From assembly GCA_964604675.1 (NCBI GenBank), contig CAZSAT010000046.1, positions 1-49,302 of the forward strand: a DNA stretch of 49,302 nt, given 5' to 3'. A program made the translations under genes and the position numbers. Source of the DNA: CAZSAT01 sp964604675 (GTDB lineage Bacteria; Myxococcota_A; UBA796; CAJQPC01). Numbering within the stretch: position 1 is the first letter of the stretch; the number at the start of each line of letters is the position of its first letter. Below the pieces are notes generated by a model. That model was not told the DNA's origin and did not search any database. It was given only the letters and a program-made list of their open reading frames with translations. Shown here one piece after another: positions 18,492 to 27,369 of this stretch.

Positions 18492-19301
18492 CTACGGCTC
18501 GTCGGTGTCGTCGCGCGCGAGCAAGGCCTTCCAGGCGCGGCTGCGCGTGCTCTTCGTGGACAGCTCCAGGAACAACAAGCCGCGGAACAGCATCAGCCAG
18601 TGGACCACCACGAGCCCACCGAGCATGCGGGAGACCGCCAGCAGCACGTGGAGGTCCGGAGACGTCAGGTGATCGATCGTGAGGCCGAGCAGCAACAGCG
18701 AGCCCAGGTCGATGAAGCCGAAGAAGGGCCCCGTGGCCTGGAACAACCACACGCCACCGAAGCCTGGCAGCAGCGAACCGAGCAGAGCCAGCAGAGCCAC
18801 GTTGGGCGCGAACCACCCCAGCGGGTGTCGGGCGACGAAGCGCCAGGCGTCCTTCAAGAGCTCCACGGAGCGGCTCCGTCCCGCGTAGATCAGCTCCGGA
18901 GCAGGGTTGAAACAGATCGACGCCGCCAGGTACCAGATCAGCGCCAGGGGCCCTGTGAAGCTCAAGAAGAAGCCGACGATCCAGAAGATGAACAGGACCG
19001 AGATGACGTCCCAGAGGTAGACGCCCACGGTGTCCTGGATGTCGGAGAAGCGCACGCGTCCGCGGCGGTGCTGCACGACCTCCTGGACCATGTGCAGGTA
19101 GCTCCCCACGCAGGCGGCGTGCGCGAGCCCGACGAGCAGGCCCCCCGCGAAGCCCGCAGGCGCCAGGAGCTGCCCGACGGCGCTCAGGAAGGTGGCGTAG
19201 ACCACGAGCGCGAGCACCGCCGGGGCGCTGCGAGGGAGGGCGCTGAAGGCCTTGGCGCCACACTCACGGTAGAGCTGCAGGTGGGTCTTCAGTGGGCTCA
19301 C
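18492..19301 (-). CDS. Polytopic membrane protein of unknown function
   Basis: A 269-residue integral membrane protein with about five or six hydrophobic helices (for example VLALVVYATFLSAVGQLL, VISVLFIFWIVGFFLSF, VALLALLGSLLPGFGGVWLF). There is an amphipathic segment rich in His/Arg between helices (VQEVVQHRRGRVRF) and a charged C-terminus. No motif for a transporter or enzyme was recognised. The GTG start at 19301 lies six bases after TAGCGT on the minus strand with no Shine-Dalgarno, so the transcript may be leaderless. It converges on purF with four bases between them and is divergent from the small PHA-granule-type gene. Confidence 0.75.
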   Translation of the reverse strand: MSPLKTHLQLYRECGAKAFSALPRSAPAVLALVVYATFLSAVGQLLAPAGFAGGLLVGLAHAACVGSYLHMVQEVVQHRRGRVRFSDIQDTVGVYLWDVISVLFIFWIVGFFLSFTGPLALIWYLAASICFNPAPELIYAGRSRSVELLKDAWRFVARHPLGWFAPNVALLALLGSLLPGFGGVWLFQATGPFFGFIDLGSLLLLGLTIDHLTSPDLHVLLAVSRMLGGLVVVHWLMLFRGLLFLELSTKSTRSRAWKALLARDDTDEP

Positions 19302-19307
19302 GCACGA

Positions 19308-19324
19308 ACGCTAACGGGTTAGAT
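19308..19324. promoter_or_regulatory. Back-to-back -10-like boxes in a 12-base dyad
   Basis: The perfect inverted repeat CTAAC-GG-GTTAG spans 19311-19322. On the minus strand it yields TAGCGT six bases before the GTG at 19301. On the plus strand it yields TTAGAT about 24 bases before the ATG at 19349, which then has its own GGAG. It can be read as two diverging -10 elements or as an operator for both genes. Confidence 0.4.
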
Positions 19325-19348
19325 CGGTGCGCCAGCCAGGAGAGCAAC

Positions 19349-19633
19349 ATGGCCACCATACGCGTGAAGCAGGCACACAGCCTGAGCGTCCCCGACGCCA
19401 TCGCCAAGATGAAGGACTTCGAGGACATGATGGCCCGCTACATGGCGAAGGCCACCTGGAAGGGCGACACCGCCGAGATCAAGGGGCCAGGGGTCACCGG
19501 CACCATCGAGGCCACGGCCAGCGACGTCACCGTGCAGCTGAAGCTCGGCATGATGGCCAAGGCGGCTGGGGTCGACGCCACGCGGCTGGAGAAGAGCATC
19601 GCCCGTCGCCTCAAGGAAGGCTTCGAAGGCTGA
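19349..19633 (+). CDS. Polyhydroxyalkanoic acid system family small protein
   Basis: A 94-residue protein resembling the 'PHA_gran_rgn' family of small proteins associated with polyhydroxyalkanoate granule gene clusters. Features are an N-terminal VKQAHSLSVPDAIAKMKDFEDMM helix with the family's His-Ser-Leu, then TWKGDTAEIKGPGVTGTIEATASDVTVQLKLGMM as a four-strand sheet, and a basic C-terminal helix (LEKSIARRLKEGF). The ATG is preceded by GGAG at a good distance. No PHA synthase or phasin gene is in the window, so granule association is only a family-level guess. It converges on the WD40-like gene with three bases between stops. Confidence 0.65.
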   Translation: MATIRVKQAHSLSVPDAIAKMKDFEDMMARYMAKATWKGDTAEIKGPGVTGTIEATASDVTVQLKLGMMAKAAGVDATRLEKSIARRLKEGFEG

Positions 19634-19642
19634 GGCTCAGCC
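19628..19642. other. Palindrome holding both convergent stop codons
   Basis: The 15-base sequence GGCTGAG-G-CTCAGCC is a perfect palindrome around one central base. It contains the TGA of the plus-strand gene and the TGA of the minus-strand gene. As RNA it could form a five-pair stem with a five-base loop in both directions. There is no T-tract, so termination is uncertain. Confidence 0.35.
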
Positions 19643-21487
19643 GAGCACCCCCGCGGCGCCGTCACTCTTCTCTTCGAAGCCTCGGGCGCCGAAGCAGACC
19701 CACTCCTCGCCCGGCAGGCAGCGGTACACCCGCAGCTCGCGTCCGTCCGGCTTGCGCTCGAGGATGGCGCCGCTGCGTGCGGGCTCGAGCAGGTGACCGC
19801 TCTCGGGTTCGACCACGACGTCGGGGTGCAAGCCCTTCGCCTCGAAGACGACGTCTTGCTCGGAGACGTCCACGGTGAGCACGGTCGCGCTGCCGTCCCG
19901 CTCCTTCAGCCTCAGCACCGCCAACGCACCGGCGCGGTTCGACACGCCCCAGAGACGGTCGATCCGCACGTCGCCGAAGTCGAGCACGTCGCTGCCTTCG
20001 GCGGGTTCACCGTAGCGGAGGCTCTCGCCGAGGTCGTAGTGTCCCAGCACCATCTCGGTGTCGAGCACCAGGAGCTCCGGGCGCCGGTTGACGAACGCGA
20101 GGCTGTGGATGGGCACTTCGGCCAGCGGATGGGGCGGGTCGAGAGCGTCCTCAGAGGTCTCGGGGTCCAGCACCCGCACCTCCCCCTGGGGCGTGACGAC
20201 GGCCATCCAGGTGCCGCTGCCGGACAGGGCCATGCCCTGCGGCCACGCCAGCTCGTAGGCCCGATCGGCATCGATGTGCCACCAGCGCAGGCCGCCGCCG
20301 CGCAGCACAGCGGCGACCACCGGCCCGCCCAGCGCGATGGAGGCGGCGCCGACCGAACCGGACCCGGCCTTGAACAGGGTCTTGCCCGTGGCGAGGTCGA
20401 GCACCCGCAAGCGTCGCTCGCGTGGGAGGAGCGCCAGGCGCTTGCCTTCTCGGTCCACGAGCACCGCGTCGAGCGGTGAGCTCAGGGCCAGCCGGGCCTC
20501 GAGCCGCTTGTTCTCCCAGATGTCGAGCTGGTCGTCGTGCACGCCGAGCACGACGCGTCCGAAGCCGCTGGTGGCCACCACCGGCGTCACCCCGCCCGAC
20601 GCCACCCCCGCTCCGCCGAGGCTGCCATCCGCCCCGCCCACGCGCACGCCGGTCGCGGTCCACACCGCCGCTCCGCTCGGCGCCGCCACGCCGTGCTTCT
20701 CGCTGCTCGCGTGTTCGAGCTGGGGGCAGGAGAAGAGGTGGGCGCTCCTCTGCGTCACCGCGACCGCGGCATCGCCCTCGGGGCTCATGCCCATGCCGAT
20801 CACCCCCGTGCCGCCCTGGGTGGCGAAGGTGGCCACGACCGTGCCATCCGCGACCCGAAGCGAGGCCATGCCCCCCTGACCGGCCGCGAGGACGTGGGTG
20901 CCGTCGGGGCTCATCTGCGCCCAGAGACACGTCAGGCGCACCGGGTCGAGCGCGAGCGACTCCGACGTGCGCAGATCGACCAGCACGGGCTGGCCTTCGT
21001 CGTCGATGGCGAGCACGCGATCGCCGTACGGGCCGAAGTCCACGGTGAGGCCGCCGAAGCCGGTCCAGCTGGCCTCGCGCTCGCCGCTCACCAGGTCCCA
21101 CACGCGCAACAGCCCGTCGCGGGCGATGGCGCCGAGCCGGCTGCCTTCCGGGTTGAGGGCCACGCCACGCATGGCGCGCACCCGACCCTGGTCACCGGAC
21201 CGACGCTCCTCGAACACCGGGGCCTGATCGCGCACCTGGTACACGCCCACCGAGCCTTCACGGTCGCCGACGGCGATCAGGGCACCTCCGCGCACCACGG
21301 CCAGGGCGCCCCGGATCGGCCCGAGGGGTGAGAACACCAGCCCCGGGCTCGTCTCGCCCCGCCGGCGGACCGCGACCACTCCATTGGCGTCCGCGGTGGC
21401 GAGGACCCCGCTGTAGGGGTCGTACGCCGCCGCCGTGAGCGGGGCGTCATGGACCTGGGTGCAGTACTGGTCGACAAGGGCTCGCAT
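19637..21487 (-). CDS. WD40/beta-propeller repeat protein
   Basis: A 616-residue protein built of repeated ~40-residue units containing phrases such as SGVLATADANGVVAV, VRAMRGVALNPEGSRLGAIARDGLLRVWDLVSG and LLVLDTEMVLGHYDL. These match WD40-like blades; 12-14 units would give two propellers. No signal peptide or enzymatic domain is seen, so a cytoplasmic scaffold is likely. The ATG at 21487 is preferred over a GTG at 21526, because the latter would overlap the divergent GH57 gene. Also, TAGTAT lies seven bases before the ATG. Its start is only 22 bases from the GH57 start, which suggests shared control with glucan metabolism, but no direct functional link is visible. Confidence 0.8.
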   Translation of the reverse strand: MRALVDQYCTQVHDAPLTAAAYDPYSGVLATADANGVVAVRRRGETSPGLVFSPLGPIRGALAVVRGGALIAVGDREGSVGVYQVRDQAPVFEERRSGDQGRVRAMRGVALNPEGSRLGAIARDGLLRVWDLVSGEREASWTGFGGLTVDFGPYGDRVLAIDDEGQPVLVDLRTSESLALDPVRLTCLWAQMSPDGTHVLAAGQGGMASLRVADGTVVATFATQGGTGVIGMGMSPEGDAAVAVTQRSAHLFSCPQLEHASSEKHGVAAPSGAAVWTATGVRVGGADGSLGGAGVASGGVTPVVATSGFGRVVLGVHDDQLDIWENKRLEARLALSSPLDAVLVDREGKRLALLPRERRLRVLDLATGKTLFKAGSGSVGAASIALGGPVVAAVLRGGGLRWWHIDADRAYELAWPQGMALSGSGTWMAVVTPQGEVRVLDPETSEDALDPPHPLAEVPIHSLAFVNRRPELLVLDTEMVLGHYDLGESLRYGEPAEGSDVLDFGDVRIDRLWGVSNRAGALAVLRLKERDGSATVLTVDVSEQDVVFEAKGLHPDVVVEPESGHLLEPARSGAILERKPDGRELRVYRCLPGEEWVCFGARGFEEKSDGAAGVLG

Positions 21488-21494
21488 CGCTCCG

Positions 21495-21501
21495 ATACTA
21501 T
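21495..21501. promoter_or_regulatory. Bidirectional -10 core (ATACTAT)
   Basis: On the plus strand TACTAT ends eight bases before the GTG at 21510. On the minus strand TAGTAT ends seven bases before the ATG at 21487. Neither gene has a well-placed Shine-Dalgarno. A TCGACA at 21471-21476 is a fair -35 for the plus direction, at 19 bases spacing. Confidence 0.5.
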
Positions 21502-21509
21502 GCCGCCGC

Positions 21510-23390
21510 GTGAGTCGACCCTGCACCGTCGCCTTCTTGTGGCACCTGCACCAGCCGGACTACCGGGACGCCGCGGGGCGTCCGGTCATGCCCTGGGTGC
21601 GCCTGCACGGCCTGCGGGGCTACCGGGACCTGCCGGCGCTCGCGCTGGAACATGGGCTCGCGGGCACGATCAACCTGGTGCCGTCGCTCTGCGACCAGCT
21701 GCACCACTACCTCGCTGGCGGCGACGACCCCCACCTGGCGCTCTCGGTGCGACCGGCCGAGAGCTGCGGACCCACCGAGCGGCTGTTGCTCCGAGGGGGC
21801 TTCCTCGCCGGGCACCCTGCGATGCTTCGGGCCCACCCGGCCTGCGCCGCGCTGCAGGACCGACTCACCGATCCCGCGCCGCTCTCGGTCCGCGAGGTGC
21901 GCGACCTTCAGGTGTGGGCCACCCTCGCTTGGATCGGACCCACAGGGCTCGCCGCCCGCCCGGAGCTCCAGGAGCTGAAGGCCCGCGGGACCGGCTTCTC
22001 CGAGGCCGACAAGGACGCGCTCTGGCAGGCGCAAGCTGCGTTGCTGGCCGAGATCCCCGTGCTGTGGCGTCGCTTCGCCAGCACCTACGAGGTCTCCGCC
22101 AGTCCAGCGTTCCATCCCATCCTTCCGCTCCTGGTCGATCTCGAGCACGCACGGCGTTGCCTGCCCGACCTCCCCGCGCTGCCGGACTTCCGCTACCCGT
22201 CGGATGCCGCCCTCCAGCTGGTCCGTGGCAAGCAACGCGTCGAGCGGGAAGTGGGCTGTGAGGTCCACGGCCTCTGGCCCTCCGAGGGCAGCGTCTCGCC
22301 CGAGGTGGCCGCGCTCGCCCGCGACGCAGGCTTTGTGTGGTTGGCGTCCGACGAGGAGGTGTGGCGCCGCTCGGCCCACGGTCCCGGAAGCCTCGACGAG
22401 CCGTGGCTGCTCGACGCCGGTCCGACAGCGCTCTTCCGGGATCACGGGCTGTCGGACCACATCGGGTTTCGCACCGCGGGGCGCGGTGAGCAGGCCGCGG
22501 AGGAGCTCGTCGCCGCGCTGCGTGAGCGGGGGCCGACCGTGCTGTTGGCGCTCGACGGGGAGAACCCCTGGGAGAGCCATGCCGACGGTGGCGCCGGCTT
22601 CCTCCAGGCCCTCGCCCGCTCCCTGGATCGCTCGGGGCACGCCACGAGCACCTGTGGGCAGGCAGCGCGTGGTGCGACCGCGCGGGTGCATTCCTTGCAC
22701 ACAGGCTCCTGGATCGGTGGCGACTTCCGGATCTGGGCGGGTGACGCCGAGGACCACGCAGCGTGGCGTCTGCTGGCCGACGCGCGCGCGGCGGTCGCCG
22801 TCGCCGGCGATCCCCCCGACGCGTTGGAGCCCCTGCTCGCCGCCGAGGGCTCGGACTGGTTCTGGTGGTACGGGCCGGAGTTCGACACCGCCCACGCCGC
22901 CCACTTCGACGGACTCTTTCGAGCGCACCTGCAGGCGGCCTGGCGTGCGCTCGGGCGCGAGCCCCCACCCGCGCTGAGCGTGCCGGTCACGGGCTCGTGT
23001 CACCCGCCGCGCGGCTGGGCTCCGCGGCGCCGCGTCGGCCGCGCTCCGAGAGGCGTGTTGGACTGGACCGGTGCGGGCTTCCTGCCCACCGAAGCTGCGG
23101 GAGGGGCGATGGGCAGCACCCGCATCGTCACGGGCGTGAGCTACCTGGAGGGTCCGGGCACGATCTGGCTGCGGCTTCACCTGCATGGCCGACCGTCGGG
23201 CGACTGCACCGTGACGCTCGGCGATCAGCAGGTGACCGCGCCGCTCGGCGCCGCTCCGCTGGAGGTCCCGGGGAGACTGCCTGCGCGCCTCGTGGTGCGC
23301 CTGACGGTCGGCACGGTCGAGCAGAGGGTGCCGGACGCCGGGGAGCTGTGGCTGGCCGCTCGCCCGGAACGCGCACACTGGAGCGCCTGA
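21510..23390 (+). CDS. GH57 glycoside hydrolase (alpha-amylase/glucanotransferase type)
   Basis: A 626-residue retaining alpha-glucan enzyme of family GH57. Motif I is HLHQPDY (residues 12-18). The presumed nucleophile is Glu259 in GLWPSEGSVSPE, and the presumed acid/base is Asp349 in LALDGENPWE. The LDGENPWE motif is typical of GH57 alpha-amylase/amylopullulanase-like members. The last ~100 residues look like a beta-sandwich (GPGTIWLRLHLHG) that may bind starch. No signal peptide, so a cytoplasmic role on glycogen or maltodextrin is likely. GTG start at 21510 follows TACTAT by eight bases. It heads a run of four genes (21510-28240) for alpha-glucan metabolism. Confidence 0.88.
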   Translation: MSRPCTVAFLWHLHQPDYRDAAGRPVMPWVRLHGLRGYRDLPALALEHGLAGTINLVPSLCDQLHHYLAGGDDPHLALSVRPAESCGPTERLLLRGGFLAGHPAMLRAHPACAALQDRLTDPAPLSVREVRDLQVWATLAWIGPTGLAARPELQELKARGTGFSEADKDALWQAQAALLAEIPVLWRRFASTYEVSASPAFHPILPLLVDLEHARRCLPDLPALPDFRYPSDAALQLVRGKQRVEREVGCEVHGLWPSEGSVSPEVAALARDAGFVWLASDEEVWRRSAHGPGSLDEPWLLDAGPTALFRDHGLSDHIGFRTAGRGEQAAEELVAALRERGPTVLLALDGENPWESHADGGAGFLQALARSLDRSGHATSTCGQAARGATARVHSLHTGSWIGGDFRIWAGDAEDHAAWRLLADARAAVAVAGDPPDALEPLLAAEGSDWFWWYGPEFDTAHAAHFDGLFRAHLQAAWRALGREPPPALSVPVTGSCHPPRGWAPRRRVGRAPRGVLDWTGAGFLPTEAAGGAMGSTRIVTGVSYLEGPGTIWLRLHLHGRPSGDCTVTLGDQQVTAPLGAAPLEVPGRLPARLVVRLTVGTVEQRVPDAGELWLAARPERAHWSA

Positions 23391-23407
23391 GGGGTTGGCG
23401 ATCGGGT

Positions 23408-23413
23408 TAGGTT
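23408..23413 (+). promoter_or_regulatory. -10-like box before the second GH57 gene
   Basis: TAGGTT lies eight bases before the ATG at 23422, with no Shine-Dalgarno in between. This suggests a separate leaderless start within the glucan gene run. Confidence 0.4.
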
Positions 23414-23421
23414 GGCCGCCG

Positions 23422-25686
23422 ATGTCGGTCTTGGTCCTCGCCCCGGTCTTCCACGCGCACCAGCCCCCAGGTACGCCGGACAAGCACGTGGAGCAGGCCT
23501 ACCAGCAGCGGTACAAGCCGCTGCTGCTGGCCTTGTCCCGCCTCACGAACGTGAAGGCGGCGGTGCACATCGACGGCTGGCTGCAGAGCTGGCTGGCCCG
23601 GCACCACCCCACGTTCATCGAGCGCCTCGGCGAGCTGCGCGCGGCGCGGCGGGTCGAGCTGCTCGGTGGCGGCTGGGCGGATCCCTTCCTCGGAGGGCTG
23701 CCGGAACGGGATGCCCTCGGACAGCTCCAGTGGCAGACCCGGCTCATGAGCCGCCGCTTCAAGATGAAGCCGAAGGGTGCCTGGCTCGCCGAGCTCGCCT
23801 GGGATCCGGCCCTTCCGGGCCTGCTCACGCGGTCCGGCTACACCTACGCCCTGGTCGATGCCGGCGCGTTCGAGGCCACGGGCATCCAGGACCCTTGGGG
23901 GGTGTTCCACACCGAGCGCCAGGGCGCTCGCCTCACCCTGATCCCCGTGGATCGCCGCCTTCGAGAGCTGTTGCCTCCCGAGCGCTCCCTGGATGCCACA
24001 CGCGCCTACCTCGAAGGCCGCATGGCCGACGGCGTGGAGTGCGTGGTCTGGGCCTGCGAGCTGGACCGGTGCCTCCCCTTGGACGACGAGCGGCGCTCGC
24101 TGCGGGCCTTGGCTGCTTGGCTGAAGGCCCTCGACGCCTGGGGCCACGAGGTGAAGACTCTCCGGGTGGGCGATCTCCTGTCGCGCGTGCAGCGGCAGCA
24201 GCGGGCCTACCTCGGCAGCTGGTTCCCCCGGGAGCGCATGGCCTGCGCCGCCGACCCCACCGCGCCGGGCTTCGAGGTGGGCGTGGTCGCGCCCTGGGAG
24301 CGCTTCCTGCTTCGCTACGAGGAGGCGAACCGACTGCACAAGCGCATGCTGCTGGTCTCCGAGCAGCTCGTGCGCCTGCGGAACCGCATCCGCGAGACCC
24401 CGCCCGCCAAGCGTCGGGCGCTCAAGGAAGCGCTCGATGCTGCCACCCTGCACCTCTACAGCGCGCAGGCGTCCGACGTGCTCTGGCACGGCCCGCACGC
24501 CGGCGTGTACGACGCTCGTCTCCGCCACCGCGCGTGGCGCGACCTGTTGGAGGCCGACTCGCGGGTGGCGCACACCCTGGGCGAGGGCACCGACATCCGG
24601 CAACTCCGGCTGGACTACGACGCCGATGGGCGGCAGGAGATCGTGGTGCGCACTGCAAGGCTGGGCGCGGTGCTCGACCCCAACGAGGGGGGAGCCCTGG
24701 TCGAGCTCGACCTCTGGGATCTGCCTGGCAACCTGGTGAACACCCTCCGGCGTCGGCGCGAGCGGTACCACGACGATCTGGATCGCTTCGCGAACCTGCC
24801 GGCGCTCGTGTTCGAGTCCGACGAAGAGCTCGCTTCGGTGGACACCGAGGCCGACGCGCTCAGCTTCGACGTCGACGGCGACGGCCATCGGATCTGGAGC
24901 GACGAGCTGGTCGAAGACGAGGAGTCCGACGAGCTGTCGTTCTACGACGAGGACGACGCAGGTGCGGCCCGCGTCGCGGCCATCCGCGTCGGCCCCACCG
25001 CCACGAGCGAGGCGATCGGGCCCGAGGAGCTGGTCCGCCACGTGGTGGTCGACAAGCTGCAGCGGGTCTGTTTCACCGACCACTTCCTCGGGGCCTCGGC
25101 CTCCCTCGACAACATCGCCCGGGGCCGCTTCGAGGACGCTGGGGACTTCGCCGACGCGGAGTACCAGGTGCTCGCCGCCGAGAACCAGGACCTCCTCGAC
25201 GCGTACGGGGTGACCATGGCGCGTGAAGGACACGTGACCCAGGACGGCGAGGAGCGCCTCGTCCAGGTCTCGAAGCGCTTCGTGTTCCACCGCGATCTCC
25301 CTGCGGTCGACGTGCGCTACGAGATCACGAACCGCTACCACACGACGATCCGGAGCCGCTTCGCCGTCGGCTTGAGCTTCGGGCTCGACGGCCTCACCGG
25401 GCCGGGGCGCTACCTCGACTTCGGGCGCAGCCGAGCGCTCACGTCGGAGCGCGGCGAGGTCGACGGCATCAGCACCGTCGTCTGGGTCGACGAACGGCGA
25501 AAGTTCAAGGTCCGCATCGACCTGGGCCAGCAGGCCCGCATCTACCACTTCCCGCTGCGCACCGTGGCCTCGTCCGGCGGCAAGCTCCGCCTGCTCGACC
25601 AGGGCTTCGGCCTCCTGCTCGCCTGGCCGCTCCAGCTCTGGGGCGAAGAGCGGGCACGCTTCGACGTCAGCATCTGCACGGACTAG
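23422..25686 (+). CDS. GH57 4-alpha-glucanotransferase-like protein
   Basis: A 754-residue GH57 protein with the architecture of the Thermococcus 4-alpha-glucanotransferases. A catalytic domain (HAHQPPG at ~10-16, GGGWADPFL, and the nucleophile motif GAWLAELAW with Glu124) is followed by DUF1925/DUF1926-like C-terminal beta domains (FTDHFLG, RFVFHRDLPAVDVRYEITNR). The usual acid/base motif with Asp-Asp-Gly-Glu is degenerate here: residues 212-215 read Cys-Glu-Leu-Asp. Asp215 is 91 residues from Glu124, the same spacing I recall for the catalytic pair of the T. litoralis enzyme, so activity may be retained. A highly acidic insert lies at about 463-515. The ATG at 23422 is preferred over a more upstream start. 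Cytoplasmic. Confidence 0.85.
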   Translation: MSVLVLAPVFHAHQPPGTPDKHVEQAYQQRYKPLLLALSRLTNVKAAVHIDGWLQSWLARHHPTFIERLGELRAARRVELLGGGWADPFLGGLPERDALGQLQWQTRLMSRRFKMKPKGAWLAELAWDPALPGLLTRSGYTYALVDAGAFEATGIQDPWGVFHTERQGARLTLIPVDRRLRELLPPERSLDATRAYLEGRMADGVECVVWACELDRCLPLDDERRSLRALAAWLKALDAWGHEVKTLRVGDLLSRVQRQQRAYLGSWFPRERMACAADPTAPGFEVGVVAPWERFLLRYEEANRLHKRMLLVSEQLVRLRNRIRETPPAKRRALKEALDAATLHLYSAQASDVLWHGPHAGVYDARLRHRAWRDLLEADSRVAHTLGEGTDIRQLRLDYDADGRQEIVVRTARLGAVLDPNEGGALVELDLWDLPGNLVNTLRRRRERYHDDLDRFANLPALVFESDEELASVDTEADALSFDVDGDGHRIWSDELVEDEESDELSFYDEDDAGAARVAAIRVGPTATSEAIGPEELVRHVVVDKLQRVCFTDHFLGASASLDNIARGRFEDAGDFADAEYQVLAAENQDLLDAYGVTMAREGHVTQDGEERLVQVSKRFVFHRDLPAVDVRYEITNRYHTTIRSRFAVGLSFGLDGLTGPGRYLDFGRSRALTSERGEVDGISTVVWVDERRKFKVRIDLGQQARIYHFPLRTVASSGGKLRLLDQGFGLLLAWPLQLWGEERARFDVSICTD

Positions 25687-25689
25687 GCC

Positions 25690-27369
25690 ATGGGCCGCTT
25701 CTGTCTCGTCCTCCACGGACACCTCCCACACGTCCTCCACCATGGCCGCTGGCCTCATGGCGAGAGCTGGGTGTTCGAAGGCGCGTCGGGCTCCTGGATG
25801 CCTCTGTTGGCGACCATCGACGCGGTGGCCGAGGCGGGGGCACGCGCGGGCTTCACGCTCGGGTTGACCCCGGTGCTGCTGGAGCAGCTCGCCCACCCGC
25901 GGTTCCAGAGCGGCTTCCCGCTGTGGCTCGACGAGCGCATCGAACGTGCCCGTCGGGACCAGGAGACCTTTCGGGGCTGGGGAGACGCCCACCTTGTCTA
26001 CCTGGCGGAGCGCTGGGAGCAGCACTTCGCCGAGCAGCGGGCTGCGTTCGACGCCCTCGACCGCAACCTCCCGGCGGCCTTCGCGGCGCGCTGGGCGAGT
26101 GGGCAGATCGAGATCATGGGGAGCTTCGCCACCCACGGCTACGCGCCCCTGTTGCTCCACGACCGCTCGGTGCGGGCGCAGCTCCGCGTCGGCCTGGACA
26201 GCTCCGAGCGCATCCTGGGACGACGGCCCACCTCGCTGTGGCTGCCGGAGTGCGCCTACCGGCCTGGTGGCCGCTGGACCCCGCCCTGCCTGCACGGCGA
26301 CGAGCGTGTGCGGCTCGGAGTCGATCAGGTGCTGGCGAGCGAGGGGGTACGGGCCTTCTTCGTCGACGCACACCTCTTCCAGGGCGCGCGCAGCGAAGGC
26401 GTGGTCGAGGACGGTCGCTACCGGAAGGTCGGCTGGGATCAGGCCGGCTGGGACACCGGTCGGGCGTGGCGCTCGTTGCTCGAGCCGCACCTGGTCACCA
26501 CGGACGGGTCGGACACCGGCGTGGCGGCGCTGGCTCGACACCCTCGCGTCTCGGAGCAGGTCTGGTCCGGGGAGGTCGGGTACCCAGGTGACGGGCGCTA
26601 CCTCGAGTTCCACAAGAGGCACGGGTCCGACGGGCTGCCGTACTGGAAGATCACCGGCAACAAGGTCGGGCTCGGCGACAAGCACCGCTACGTGCCCGAC
26701 GACGTGGCGTCTGCCCTGCACGAGCACGCTCACCACTTCGCGAGCGTCGTACGGGACACGGTGGCCGAGTACCAGCGCGACACGGGACGTCCCGGAGTGG
26801 TGTGCGCGCCCTTCGATGCCGAGCTGTTCGGGCACTGGTGGCACGAGGGGCCCACGTTCCTGCGCGATGCGCTCTTGAGCCTGCACCACGACCCAGCGGT
26901 CGAGGTGTGCACCGCGAGCGAGCTGCTGGAGCGCCAGCCTCCCGACAAGGCGGTTTGGCTGCCGGAGGGGAGCTGGGGGGCCGGAGGCGACCACCGCGTC
27001 TGGTGGAACGACGAGCTCCGCTGGACCTGGGAGCTCGAGTACCGAGCCGAGGACCGCTTCTACCAGCTGCTCGACAGCCTGGCGTGGCGGGAGCACGAAG
27101 GTGTGCGCCACGCGCTCACCCTCGCCGCGCGCGAGCTGTTGCTGCTCCAGGCCAGCGACTGGCCCTTCGTCGTGCACACCAAGGGTGCCGTGGACTATGG
27201 CTACACCCGGATCTGTGGCCACGCCGAGCGCTTCGACCGCCTGATGAACCTCGCCTGGAAGCGCTCGGAAGGCCGGGACGACGACGCGGTCGATCAGCTT
27301 GCCATCGACCAGGTCGAAGGCCTCGACGGGCTCTTCGACGGGCTGTCCCTGGAGGCCTTCTGTGCGTGA
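25690..27369 (+). CDS. GH57 1,4-alpha-glucan branching enzyme
   Basis: A 559-residue protein matching the GH57 branching enzymes (DUF1957 type) that introduce alpha-1,6 branches into glycogen. Motif I is HGHLPHV (9-15), the nucleophile motif is WLPECAY (Glu187) and the acid/base motif is FDAELFGHWWHEG (Asp376). The C-terminal helical domain is recognisable from SWGAGGDHRVWWN and LLLLQASDWPF, typical for this family. It starts three bases after the preceding GH57 stop and overlaps the next gene by eight bases, so cotranscription is very likely. Cytoplasmic. Confidence 0.92.
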   Translation: MGRFCLVLHGHLPHVLHHGRWPHGESWVFEGASGSWMPLLATIDAVAEAGARAGFTLGLTPVLLEQLAHPRFQSGFPLWLDERIERARRDQETFRGWGDAHLVYLAERWEQHFAEQRAAFDALDRNLPAAFAARWASGQIEIMGSFATHGYAPLLLHDRSVRAQLRVGLDSSERILGRRPTSLWLPECAYRPGGRWTPPCLHGDERVRLGVDQVLASEGVRAFFVDAHLFQGARSEGVVEDGRYRKVGWDQAGWDTGRAWRSLLEPHLVTTDGSDTGVAALARHPRVSEQVWSGEVGYPGDGRYLEFHKRHGSDGLPYWKITGNKVGLGDKHRYVPDDVASALHEHAHHFASVVRDTVAEYQRDTGRPGVVCAPFDAELFGHWWHEGPTFLRDALLSLHHDPAVEVCTASELLERQPPDKAVWLPEGSWGAGGDHRVWWNDELRWTWELEYRAEDRFYQLLDSLAWREHEGVRHALTLAARELLLLQASDWPFVVHTKGAVDYGYTRICGHAERFDRLMNLAWKRSEGRDDDAVDQLAIDQVEGLDGLFDGLSLEAFCA

